From positions 1 through 5,385 of the forward strand of contig DNLO01000004.1 of the NCBI GenBank assembly GCA_003488445.1: DNA of 5,385 bases, written 5' to 3'. Of this stretch, positions 1 to 5,385 are shown piece after piece. This DNA comes from Lachnospiraceae bacterium. GTDB taxonomy: Bacteria; Bacillota; Clostridia; Lachnospirales; Lachnospiraceae. The position numbers and the translations under genes are program-made. The notes under the pieces were generated by a model that saw nothing but the letters and a program-made list of their open reading frames with translations, ran no database searches and had not been told where the DNA came from. Positions within the stretch are counted from its first letter, which is position 1. Each line of letters begins with the position of its first letter.

Positions 1-7
1 TAGCCAT
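1..7 (-). CDS. fliJ: Probable start of the intact fliJ, cut by the window edge
   Basis: Only ATGGCTA (7-1) is visible. It is preceded by the same ribosome site and leader as the truncated copy at 185-216, and ATG GCT A is how that copy begins (Met-Ala-Lys). The complete fliJ of the operon is therefore inferred to start here and run off the window. It could equally be another truncated repeat unit; the window cannot tell. Confidence 0.45.
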
Positions 8-32
8 TATTATACCTGTATAGCATCCCGCC
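1..32 (-). repeat. Direct repeat of the fliJ translation-start region, copy 2 (edge copy)
   Basis: These 32 bases match 185-216 with one difference (T at 26, C at 210). The repeat holds the last bases of a leader, an AGGT ribosome site (14-17), the ATG and the second codon. It touches the window edge and may extend further. The two copies are 184 bases apart and in the same orientation. The matching sequence ends at a GGCGGG on the upstream side. Confidence 0.9.
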
Positions 33-60
33 CAACATATCTGATCAGTCAAATTTCCCG

Positions 61-93
61 GCCCCAGACGTGCTCAGCACGTCTAAACGGGGC
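61..93. repeat. Second GC-rich palindrome next to the fliJ break point
   Basis: AGACGTGCTCAGCACGTCT (66-84) is a palindrome with a single central base. It is extended outward by GCCCC (61-65) pairing with GGGGC (89-93) across a four-base bulge at 85-88. It lies one base from the 95-119 palindrome, so the two hairpins form a tandem pair. The sequence beyond (33-60) has only a short CTGATCAG palindrome at 41-48 and no recognisable gene. Confidence 0.85.
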
Positions 94-94
94 T

Positions 95-119
95 CAAAAT
101 GAGCCACTGGCTCATTTTG
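95..119. repeat. 25-base palindrome at the fliJ break point
   Basis: CAAAATGAGCC and GGCTCATTTTG flank a three-base centre, with one further A/T pair possible at its edges. The palindrome begins at the very base where the truncated fliJ copy stops matching FliJ. GAGCC/GGCTC flanked by AAAAT/ATTTT resembles a weak two-way intrinsic terminator, but the T run is only four long. If it ends transcripts it would lower expression of anything downstream, including a fliJ off the left edge. Confidence 0.85.
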
Positions 120-184
120 CATCTTGGCCTGGTCCTCCAGCTTTTCGTTGAGGTTCAATATGTTTTGCATACTGTAAACGAATT

Positions 185-216
185 TAGCCATTATTATACC
201 TGTATAGCACCCCGCC
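185..216 (-). repeat. Direct repeat of the fliJ translation-start region, copy 1
   Basis: Partner of 1-32 (31 of 32 bases identical). It drives the truncated fliJ copy. On the minus strand the ribosome site lies in the short dyad TATACAGGTATA. Bases on the upstream side (217 onward) and those corresponding to 33-60 show no similarity, so the duplication boundary on that side is sharp. Confidence 0.9.
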
Positions 217-226
217 TGCGATGCAC

Positions 227-391
227 CGGATAATGCCCTCGCACATCTCCGCTTCGCTCCCGATGTGCTACGTAAATTCGGAATCCGCCCTTTCGGGCTA
301 CTTCCTCATTTACGTTTGCGTCTCTAATGAGTTTGCATATTTCCTCGCAAGCGAGTAGATATGCAAACTCATTGAGACTGGGCATTATCCG
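227..391 (-). ncRNA. Candidate four-way-junction RNA/repeat element at the fliI 3' end
   Basis: Nested complementary segments cover nearly every base. The closing stem P1 is 227-238 with 380-391, 12 perfect pairs. P2 is 241-247 with 262-268. P3 is 270-277 with 308-315, continued by 280-283/302-305 and 287-290/295-298. P4 is 320-324/374-378 and 326-340/359-373 with one bulged base, continued by 344-348/351-355. Only 239-240, 269, 316-319 and 379 are unpaired at the junction. On the minus (fliI mRNA) strand the tips are GCGAAGC, a GAAA loop closed by C-G, and a CUUG loop closed by G-C. P3 also has a 2x2 GA/GA internal loop. These are known stable RNA motifs, and their presence on one strand favours an RNA read with fliI. 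No U-tract follows, so it is not a simple terminator. I cannot match it to a named RNA class, and it could instead be a dispersed DNA repeat. Confidence 0.55.
320..378 (-). repeat. Long inverted repeat spanning the fliI stop codon (P4)
   Basis: The arms AATGAGTTTGCATAT (326-340) and its exact complement (359-373) give 15 perfect pairs. They are extended by GTCTC/GAGAC (320-324, 374-378) across one bulged T at 325. The loop contains a further CTCGC/GCGAG hairpin. The fliI stop codon (371-369) is in one arm. It would be a very stable hairpin in the fliI mRNA, overlapping translation termination, and could protect the 3' side of a processed transcript. Confidence 0.9.
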
Positions 392-1697
392 CGAATATGT
401 CTTCCAGCATTTTTATCTCATCATCAAACTCGAACTTGGAGTCTGTAGTCTGCATCAGGTATTCATTTACCGCATCTATCTTCGCTATGGCAAAATCGAT
501 CTTCGGATTGGAGCCGGCCTTGTAGGCTCCGATATTGATCAGATCCTCTGCCTCGCTGTAGGTCGCCATGACGTTCTTGAGCTTTCCCGCCACGGCCTTG
601 TGCTCCTTCGTGGCTATCTGGCTCATACACCTGGATATGCTCATCAGGATATCTATCGCCGGGTAGTGGTTCTGCTGAGCGATCTTCCTGTTCAGCACTA
701 TGTGTCCGTCCAGTATGGACCTCGCCGTATCGGTGATGGGCTCGTTGAAGTCGTCTCCGTCGACCAGCACCGTATAAAGTCCCGTGATGGAGCCCTTCGC
801 TCCATTGCCGGCCCTCTCCAGAAGCTTGGGCATCTCCGCATATATCGAAGGCGGATATCCCCTGGTCACCGGCGGCTCTCCCGAAGCCAGTCCTATCTCC
901 CTCTGTGCCATGGAGAATCTGGTCAGTGAGTCCATCATCAGCAGGACATCCTTTCCCTGATCCCTGAAATACTCCGCTATGGCTGTAGCCGTCTTTGCGG
1001 CTTTGTTTCTCTCCAGTGCAGGCTTGTCCGAGGTAGCTACCACGACTACCGATCTGGCCATTCCCTCAGGCCCCAGATCACGTTCCACGAACTCCCGGAC
1101 CTCTCTTCCACGCTCTCCGATGAGGGCTATGACATTCACCTCAGCCTTGGTGTTCCTTGCAAACATACCCATGAGTGTGGATTTGCCCACTCCCGAGCCT
1201 GCAAATATGCCTATACGCTGTCCCTTGCCCACCGTGAGCAGACCGTCCACTGCCTTCACTCCCAGAGGCAGGACTTCGCTTATTATCACCCTGTCCATGG
1301 GATCCGGCGGCGTGGCCTCCACGGGATACTCCTCCCCGATGACCTCGGAGCCGTCTGTTGGATGTCCCATACCGTCCAGTGTCCTGCCGAGAAGATCATC
1401 CGAGCACTTCACCATCAGAGGATGCTCGAGGTTCGTGACTATGGATCCCGAGCCTATGCCGTCAGTCGACTCGTACGGCATGAGCAGAGTCATCCTGTCC
1501 TTGAACCCTACCACCTCAGCCAGGATGGGCTTCAGCGAGGTATCCGCCGGCTGTATGGAGCATATGTCCGCAAGCCTTGCATCGGGTCCCTGGGACTCTA
1601 TGGTAAGCCCCACCACATTGACCACCTTGCCCAGCTTCTTGAAGTAGGTGCCTGTCTTCAGGCTCTGATATTTCGAAAGATCAAATGCAAGATCCAC
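369..1697 (-). CDS. fliI: Flagellum-specific export ATPase FliI
   Basis: FliI is the cytoplasmic hexameric ATPase of flagellar type III export, related to F1 beta. It releases export substrates from chaperones and energises their entry. The 442-residue product is of normal length. Visible motifs in order are Walker A GSGVGKST (167-174, with K172), the catalytic glutamate in GERGREV (E195), Walker B VLLMMD (251-256, D256), and the ATP synthase alpha/beta signature PAIDILMSIS (346-355) followed by R356, the expected arginine finger. All are intact, so the enzyme should be active. The start is GTG. An in-frame TGA lies two codons upstream, so this is the earliest start possible. GAGGTGA ends three bases before it and serves as ribosome site. 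It lies 35 bases after fliH. The odd part is the 3' end: the codons for the tail DNAQSQ and the stop fall inside two inverted-repeat arms (359-378 and 380-391), so the extreme C-terminus may have been reshaped by the adjoining element. Confidence 0.98.
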   Translation of the reverse strand: MDLAFDLSKYQSLKTGTYFKKLGKVVNVVGLTIESQGPDARLADICSIQPADTSLKPILAEVVGFKDRMTLLMPYESTDGIGSGSIVTNLEHPLMVKCSDDLLGRTLDGMGHPTDGSEVIGEEYPVEATPPDPMDRVIISEVLPLGVKAVDGLLTVGKGQRIGIFAGSGVGKSTLMGMFARNTKAEVNVIALIGERGREVREFVERDLGPEGMARSVVVVATSDKPALERNKAAKTATAIAEYFRDQGKDVLLMMDSLTRFSMAQREIGLASGEPPVTRGYPPSIYAEMPKLLERAGNGAKGSITGLYTVLVDGDDFNEPITDTARSILDGHIVLNRKIAQQNHYPAIDILMSISRCMSQIATKEHKAVAGKLKNVMATYSEAEDLINIGAYKAGSNPKIDFAIAKIDAVNEYLMQTTDSKFEFDDEIKMLEDIFADNAQSQ

Positions 1698-1700
1698 CTG

Positions 1701-1707
1701 TCACCTC
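1701..1707 (-). promoter_or_regulatory. fliI ribosome binding site
   Basis: GAGGTGA on the minus strand, with its GAGG core six bases before the GTG start. The TGA at its end is the in-frame stop that rules out any longer FliI. Confidence 0.7.
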
Positions 1708-1732
1708 ATCTTTACGTGCAAAGACATGCCGG

Positions 1733-2632
1733 TCACTGCTCGGAGGATCCGCCCTGATAGGACAGGAGTGAGAGCTGCTTCTTCAGCCCCTCCAGCTCAG
1801 TGCCCAGAGAGCAGTCGAATATACCCGACCCTGTGTCTATCATAGCCTGTCCGGGACTCAATGTCACGTCAGGGACTATGTCCGTATTATCGGAGCCCGG
1901 CAGTCCGTCGAACAGTATCTCCTTGTTCGACGATATGTATTCATAATCATCCTTGGCTACATGTACGATCAGATTGACCGTCGTATCGGTATTCTGCAGG
2001 GCATTCTGGAGAAGATATAATATGATCTCCTTCCTGTCCGCGAGGTCAGTATGGAAGATGTGCCCGTAGATATCAGAGAGTGTGTCTATCAGTGCAGGCT
2101 CCAGAGCTGCAACCATCCCTTCGTACTCAGCCTGCATCGCCTGCTCTTTTTCGGCGAGCTGCTGCTCCATGGCAGCCACCTCCGCCATCCCGGCATTGTA
2201 CCCCTCATCGTGTCCGGCCTGCCTGGCTTCCTCGAATACAGACGCCTTGTGCGCCTCAGCGTTGTCGACAGCCTCCTGCAGTATCTGATCTGCCTGTGCC
2301 TGGGCATCGTCCAGTATCTGCTGAGCCTCTGCCCTCACGGCATCCATATCCACACCCGGCTCTTCGTGCGCCTGGGGCTCTGCCTTTATCACATTCCCCA
2401 TTCCCTCTGCGCCTTCTGCGGCGTCGGGATCGTCAAGTATGGAGCTCACCATGTCTGCATCGAGCCCCTCTGTAAATTCATCCGGTGAAAAATCCTCCTG
2501 TTCACTCGCAGCAGACCGCTTCATGATGTTCTCCAGCATCTTCAGCCTCTCTGCTACCTGTGTATTGGAGTTTATGACCAGCTTATCATCACCGTCGATC
2601 TCCGCACGGGATCTCTTGACAACATTAGACAA
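1733..2632 (-). CDS. fliH: Flagellar export ATPase regulator FliH (stator subunit)
   Basis: FliH binds FliI, holds the ATPase at the export gate and C-ring, and is related to the peripheral stalk of F/V-type ATPases. The 299-residue product has the family layout. A variable N-terminus (1-95) rich in D and E is followed by a long Ala/Glu/Gln coiled coil (about 96-180). Inside it is the typical glycine-spaced helix with G140, G144 and G148 (AGHDEGYNAG). A mixed C-terminal domain follows (about 180-299), containing TLSDIYGHIFHTDLADRKEI and LIVHVAKDDYEYI. The start is TTG (2632-2630), because no in-frame ATG or GTG occurs before codon 32. A strong GGAGGA site nine bases upstream, inside the last glycine codons of fliG, supports it. 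It overlaps fliG by 8 bases. A nearby TAATG at the fliG stop is in the wrong frame and gives only 17 codons. FliH is weakly conserved in sequence, so position plus the glycine repeat carries the call. Confidence 0.93.
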   Translation of the reverse strand: MSNVVKRSRAEIDGDDKLVINSNTQVAERLKMLENIMKRSAASEQEDFSPDEFTEGLDADMVSSILDDPDAAEGAEGMGNVIKAEPQAHEEPGVDMDAVRAEAQQILDDAQAQADQILQEAVDNAEAHKASVFEEARQAGHDEGYNAGMAEVAAMEQQLAEKEQAMQAEYEGMVAALEPALIDTLSDIYGHIFHTDLADRKEIILYLLQNALQNTDTTVNLIVHVAKDDYEYISSNKEILFDGLPGSDNTDIVPDVTLSPGQAMIDTGSGIFDCSLGTELEGLKKQLSLLSYQGGSSEQ

Positions 2633-3653
2633 TGATCTCGTCTCCTCCGCCTCTGGAGATGACGATCTCTGCGGAGTCCTCCAGCTTTCTGATGATATTG
2701 ACTATCTTCTGCTGAGCCTCTTCCACGTCCTTCATACGTACGGGACCCATGAACTCCATATCCTCCTTGATCATGGCTGAAAGACGCGATGACATGTTCT
2801 TGAATATAGCAGCCTGCACCTGCTCGTTCGCTCCCTTGAGAGCCATGGACAGATCGGAATTGTCCACATCCCTGAGCACTCGCTGTATGGCCCTGTCGTC
2901 CAGAAGGAGGATATCCTCGAAGACGAACATCTTCTTCCTGATCTCGTCGGCCAGCTCCGGCTCGTCCACTTCCAGAGTCTCCATGATGTGCTTCTCTGTA
3001 CCGCGGTCTACGGTATTCAGGATCTCTACTATGGCATCCACACCACCGACGATGGTGTAGTCCTGGTTCACCAGGGATGAAAGCTTTGACTCCAGCACTC
3101 TCTCCACCTCTTTGATGACATCCGGGGATGTCCTGTCCATCATTGCTATCCTCTTCGCCACGTCCGCCTGCTTGTCCGGAGGCAGGGCACCTACTATCTG
3201 TGCGGCCTGTGCCGGCGCAAGATAAGACAATATCAGTGCGATGGTCTGAGGATGCTCGTCCTGTATGAAGTTCAGCAGCTGGGTAGAGTCTGCCTTGCGT
3301 ACGAATTCGAAGGGTCTGACCTGCAGCGAGGCCGTCAGCTTGGATATGACATCGGAAGCCTTCTCCTCACCGAAGGACTGCTCCAGAAGCTCCTTGGCAT
3401 AGCCGATACCGCCCTCTGCGATATACTGCTGAGCCAGACAGATCTGATAGAACTCATTGATCACATCCTCTTTCAGCTGAGGAGTGACGGATCTTGTATT
3501 TGCGATCTCAAGTGTGAGCTCTTCTATCTCCTCGTCCTTGAGATGCTTGAATATCTGTGCGGATTTCTCCGGACCTAAAGCAATGAGCAGGATTGCAGCT
3601 TTCTGCAATCCTGACATCTCGCTGCTTGAACTATTTGCCGCCGGTAATGGCAC
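2625..3653 (-). CDS. fliG: Flagellar motor switch protein FliG
   Basis: FliG is the rotor protein that couples stator ion flow to torque and joins the MS-ring to the FliM/FliN C-ring. The 342-residue product is full length. The N-terminal FliF-binding domain starts at GLQKAAILLIALGPEKSAQI. The middle domain has the EHPQ motif (133-136). A Gly-Gly hinge lies at 203-204 (IVGGVDAI) and the C-terminal MFxF motif at 242-245 (MFVF). By alignment from memory to E. coli FliG, the charged torque-helix residues correspond to K273, R290, E297, D298 and R306, so the motor face looks intact. The start is GTG, with an in-frame TAA immediately before it, so no longer start exists. A run of five G eight bases upstream is a weak ribosome site. 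An internal ATG at codon 13 (3617-3615) is an alternative but lacks a good ribosome site. It lies 5 bases after the fliF stop, so translational coupling is likely. Confidence 0.97.
   Translation of the reverse strand: MPLPAANSSSSEMSGLQKAAILLIALGPEKSAQIFKHLKDEEIEELTLEIANTRSVTPQLKEDVINEFYQICLAQQYIAEGGIGYAKELLEQSFGEEKASDVISKLTASLQVRPFEFVRKADSTQLLNFIQDEHPQTIALILSYLAPAQAAQIVGALPPDKQADVAKRIAMMDRTSPDVIKEVERVLESKLSSLVNQDYTIVGGVDAIVEILNTVDRGTEKHIMETLEVDEPELADEIRKKMFVFEDILLLDDRAIQRVLRDVDNSDLSMALKGANEQVQAAIFKNMSSRLSAMIKEDMEFMGPVRMKDVEEAQQKIVNIIRKLEDSAEIVISRGGGDEIIV
2642..2648 (-). promoter_or_regulatory. fliH ribosome binding site inside fliG
   Basis: GGAGGAG on the minus strand lies nine bases before the TTG start of fliH. 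It is built from the glycine codons of the FliG tail (GGGDE). It decides the TTG start, because no other start codon in frame lies within 30 codons. Confidence 0.75.
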
Positions 3654-3658
3654 TTAAC

Positions 3659-5272
3659 TTACCCCCAGTCCTCCGTCAGCCAGTTACGCAGCAGGTTGGC
3701 AACTGCCTCGGGATTCTCATCTACAAACTTCTCGATCATGAGTCTGACCTCGCTCTTGCCCTCAGCGTCGATCTCCTCGATCATTGTATTATCCTGAGTG
3801 CTCTGGAGCAGATTGTCAAGCTGGAGCTCTTCCTCCTCCTCGACCACTCTCTCTGCTCTCATGGATCTGATCACTACAAATGCCAGCAGTCCGAGGATCA
3901 GTATGATCAGCGCTATGATGAAGATGTTGGTGGCGGATACGAGGCCGCCCTCGCTCGGCACAAATACCGGCTCGTCATAGGCGACTATCTGTATGTTCGC
4001 AACGGGAATACCCGTTGCCTTGGAGACGACGTTGTACACATCATCATCCACCTCTGTCTTCGTCCTCTCGGAGTTGGCGATACGGAACTCATCGAATGTG
4101 GTGCCGTCGAGAGCACCTGATGCCTTCATATCGTCCTCATTATACACCACATAGTGTATTGCTGTAATCCCCAAAGATGATGAGTCATAGTTGATGGCTC
4201 CGCCTGCCTTTTCGGTATCCGTGATCTTCTCATTCGGCAGATAGCTGCGGCTCGTCTCGTCGGTAGTGGTATTGGAGTAAGCGTTATCCTGGAACTCGTA
4301 AGTGATCTCGCCGTTGGTATCCGTGCCGGGGATATCACCGTTTGAGTTCTGTGCAGTCTGTGAGTATGTGTCCTCCTGTGAGAGCACGCCCTGATCCTGT
4401 CCCTCAGCAGGGGTATATGTGTGCTCCGTGGTCTTGATCACATCCCAGTTCAGGTCCAGATTGGGCACCACCTGCACGTTATCGTAGATCTTCGCACCTA
4501 CCAGTGCGTCGTTGATCTCTGCCTGTACTATATTGTCATACTGTGTCTTGTAAGAAAGCCTGCTGGAAGCATTGCCTGTAAGAGAGTTCTCGTCCTGTCC
4601 GGAATAGAGCATGTTGCCTGTGGTATCCATGATGACTACGTTGGCGGTGGTATCGTTGCCGAGCTCGGTGGCTACGAACCTTGCTATGAAAGCTGCCTGA
4701 TCCTGAGTCATCTCCTCCGGATTCTCCAGCTCCAGCATCACCGATGCATAGCTCTCTTTCTTCTTTGAGAGGAGAGTTCCGTCGTTCTCGGGGACATTGA
4801 TATTGACTATGGCCCTCTTCACGTTGTCCATGTTCTTCAGTGTGGACTGGAACTTGGCCTCCATGAACTCCTGATATTTCTTTGTCTTGTCTGACTCTGT
4901 GGTGGAGAAGCCTCCGTCGAAGACACTTGCTATGGAGTACTCCTCCGCGGGATAGTTGTTGGCTCCGAGCAGCACTACTGCCTGTGTATATACTTCCTTG
5001 GGTACGGATACGGTGAGTCCGTCGTTGCTCGTCTTGTATTCGATGCTGTTCTCTTCAAGGAGGGCCTGTATCTCACTCGTCTCCTTTGTGGAGTCGCTCA
5101 CATACAGGGTCTCGTAGCTGGGCTTGGTGAGGATGGATACTACGATGGCAAGGAGTACGAGCACTCCGGCTACGGATGATATGATGAGTGTCTTCTGTCT
5201 CATGGTGAAACGGTTCCACCACTCGATCACTCTCTGCAGTAAAGCTCTTAACCTCTCCTGAATGTTACCCAT
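3659..5272 (-). CDS. fliF: Flagellar MS-ring protein FliF
   Basis: FliF oligomerises in the cytoplasmic membrane into the MS-ring, the base of the flagellar rod and the housing of the export gate. The 537-residue product has the usual length and layout. A short cytoplasmic N-terminus is followed by a membrane segment at about 28-48, an extracytoplasmic region with ring-building motifs (roughly 52-105, 125-215, and a third split one at about 228-277 and 358-436), and a second membrane segment at about 449-468. The stretch at about 280-357 is rich in T, N, D, S and Q and matches the variable beta-collar insertion. A very acidic patch (VVEEEEELQ, 476-484) leads to the C-terminal tail EVRLMIEKFVDENPEAVANL, continuing to WLTEDWG, the family's FliG-binding end. 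The ATG start is preceded by AAGGA seven bases upstream. It is the first gene of the visible block, with fliE expected upstream, outside the window. Identification is secure. Confidence 0.97.
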   Translation of the reverse strand: MGNIQERLRALLQRVIEWWNRFTMRQKTLIISSVAGVLVLLAIVVSILTKPSYETLYVSDSTKETSEIQALLEENSIEYKTSNDGLTVSVPKEVYTQAVVLLGANNYPAEEYSIASVFDGGFSTTESDKTKKYQEFMEAKFQSTLKNMDNVKRAIVNINVPENDGTLLSKKKESYASVMLELENPEEMTQDQAAFIARFVATELGNDTTANVVIMDTTGNMLYSGQDENSLTGNASSRLSYKTQYDNIVQAEINDALVGAKIYDNVQVVPNLDLNWDVIKTTEHTYTPAEGQDQGVLSQEDTYSQTAQNSNGDIPGTDTNGEITYEFQDNAYSNTTTDETSRSYLPNEKITDTEKAGGAINYDSSSLGITAIHYVVYNEDDMKASGALDGTTFDEFRIANSERTKTEVDDDVYNVVSKATGIPVANIQIVAYDEPVFVPSEGGLVSATNIFIIALIILILGLLAFVVIRSMRAERVVEEEEELQLDNLLQSTQDNTMIEEIDAEGKSEVRLMIEKFVDENPEAVANLLRNWLTEDWG

Positions 5273-5279
5273 GACTTTT

Positions 5280-5292
5280 TCCTTCTCCCTCC
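5280..5292 (-). promoter_or_regulatory. fliF ribosome binding site
   Basis: On the minus strand a purine run contains GGAGGG (5292-5287) and AAGGA (5284-5280). AAGGA lies seven bases before the ATG, the better spacing, and GGAGGG lies 14 bases before it. This supports the ATG at 5272. Confidence 0.75.
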
Positions 5293-5364
5293 GACTAAAC
5301 TTCTAAACCAACCGTTTTTCAGCTTCTCGATTTCTCGTCTTATGATGCAACCACGCACTGCTCC

Positions 5365-5377
5365 GCTGCTTCGCAGC
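5365..5377. repeat. Small GCTGC-GAA-GCAGC hairpin at the right edge
   Basis: GCTGC and GCAGC pair around a three-base loop. On the minus strand the core is GCGAAGC followed by AGCGGAG, close to the P2 tip of the left-hand element (GCGAAGC followed by GGAG). The rest of the 5273-5385 leader shows no recognisable FliE C-terminus in any minus-strand frame and no clear promoter. The element probably continues past the window. Confidence 0.6.
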
Positions 5378-5385
5378 TTTCGCAT

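Larger units (their letters stand above)
45..191 (-). pseudogene. fliJ: Truncated 5' copy of fliJ (FliJ N-terminus fused to palindromic DNA)
   Basis: FliJ is the small coiled-coil stalk protein, usually about 140-150 residues, that works with FliI and FliH in flagellar export. It normally follows fliI. Reading from an ATG at 191-189, the first 24 codons give MAKFVYSMQNILNLNEKLED then QAKM, which I recognise as a typical clostridial FliJ N-terminus. At position 119 the similarity stops abruptly, exactly at the edge of a 25-base palindrome. The frame then runs on through the hairpins for 24 unrelated residues (QNEPVAHFEPRLDVLSTSGA, then GKFD) to a TGA at 47-45. The total of 48 residues cannot form the long FliJ coiled coil. 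AGGT six bases before the ATG is a modest ribosome site, so a short peptide could still be made. The start region is repeated at 1-32, suggesting a separate working fliJ beyond the window edge. FliJ identity of the first 24 codons is a judgement by eye. Confidence 0.8.

Noticed and set aside
193..198. TATAAT just before the fliJ start as a promoter -10 box
   Set aside because: It lies only one base before the ATG, so a transcript would start inside the gene, and no convincing -35 is found at 16-18 bases in either copy.
1..216. CRISPR-like repeat-spacer pattern from the two 32-base copies
   Set aside because: There are only two copies, 184 bases apart. The repeat contains a ribosome site and the start of fliJ, and no cas genes are present.
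310..372. 20-codon minus-strand frame whose ATG overlaps the fliI TGA (ATGA)
   Set aside because: The overlap looks like coupling, but there is no ribosome site, the peptide is encoded by hairpin arms and resembles nothing known; most likely chance.
320..378. P4 hairpin as an intrinsic terminator after fliI
   Set aside because: The stem is long but AT-rich with an inner hairpin, and no T-tract follows on either strand.
320..378. Invertible phase-variation switch between the inverted repeats
   Set aside because: The segment between the arms is only 18 bases, too short for known DNA invertases, and no recombinase gene is in the window.
194..385. 63-codon minus-strand open frame over the fliI end and hairpins
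   Set aside because: It overlaps fliI out of frame, runs through the inverted repeats, lacks a ribosome site and has no recognisable protein features.
979..1647. 222-codon plus-strand open frame opposite fliI
   Set aside because: It is an antisense shadow of a highly conserved gene, low in complexity (Ser, Thr, Pro) with no domain. The other plus-strand frames are the same.
2610..2630. TAATG at the fliG stop as the fliH start
   Set aside because: That ATG opens a frame of only about 17 codons. The long fliH frame needs the TTG at 2632-2630.
5248..5385. Minus-strand frame open at the right edge, overlapping the fliF start
   Set aside because: It is very Arg/Lys-rich, shows no FliE-like end and runs through the fliF ribosome site out of frame.

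Overview
The window is a piece of a flagellar basal-body/export operon read entirely on the minus strand, in the order fliF - fliG - fliH - fliI, followed at the left edge by a broken copy of fliJ and what looks like a second start of fliJ cut by the window end. Gene order, the FliJ N-terminus (MAKFVYSMQNILNL) and the FliF/FliG sequence style suggest a motile Clostridia member, most likely Lachnospiraceae. That assignment is a judgement from recognition, not a search. Coding DNA is moderately GC-rich, uses ATA freely for isoleucine, and three of the four complete genes start with GTG or TTG.

Layout from right to left (transcription direction). 5385-5273: a 113-base leader with a small GC-rich hairpin at the window edge and the fliF ribosome site. 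5272-3659: fliF, the MS-ring. 3653-2625: fliG, the rotor/switch protein, 5 bases after fliF. 2632-1733: fliH, the ATPase regulator, overlapping fliG by 8 bases with a TTG start. 1697-369: fliI, the export ATPase, 35 bases after fliH. The four proteins form a unit: FliF anchors FliG through its C-terminal tail, and FliH, FliI and FliJ form the peripheral ATPase complex that docks substrates onto the export gate.

The unusual part is 1-391. Where fliJ should directly follow fliI there are about 370 bases of densely folded DNA. First, the last codons of fliI are part of a nested set of inverted repeats (227-391) that can close into a four-way junction with almost no unpaired bases. Its three arms end, on the fliI-sense strand, in stable apical loops (GAA on GCGAAGC, GAAA, CUUG). 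Second, a fliJ ribosome site and 24 good fliJ codons follow (216-120), then break off exactly at a pair of strong palindromes (61-119). Third, the fliJ translation-start region is repeated (32-1, 31 of 32 bases identical) and runs off the window, presumably into the working fliJ. This is best explained by a duplication of the fliJ start together with insertion of hairpin-rich repeat DNA between fliI and fliJ. Whether the folded segment is a functional RNA, a dispersed repeat or both cannot be decided from this window. No recombinase, transposase, CRISPR array, tRNA or rRNA is visible.
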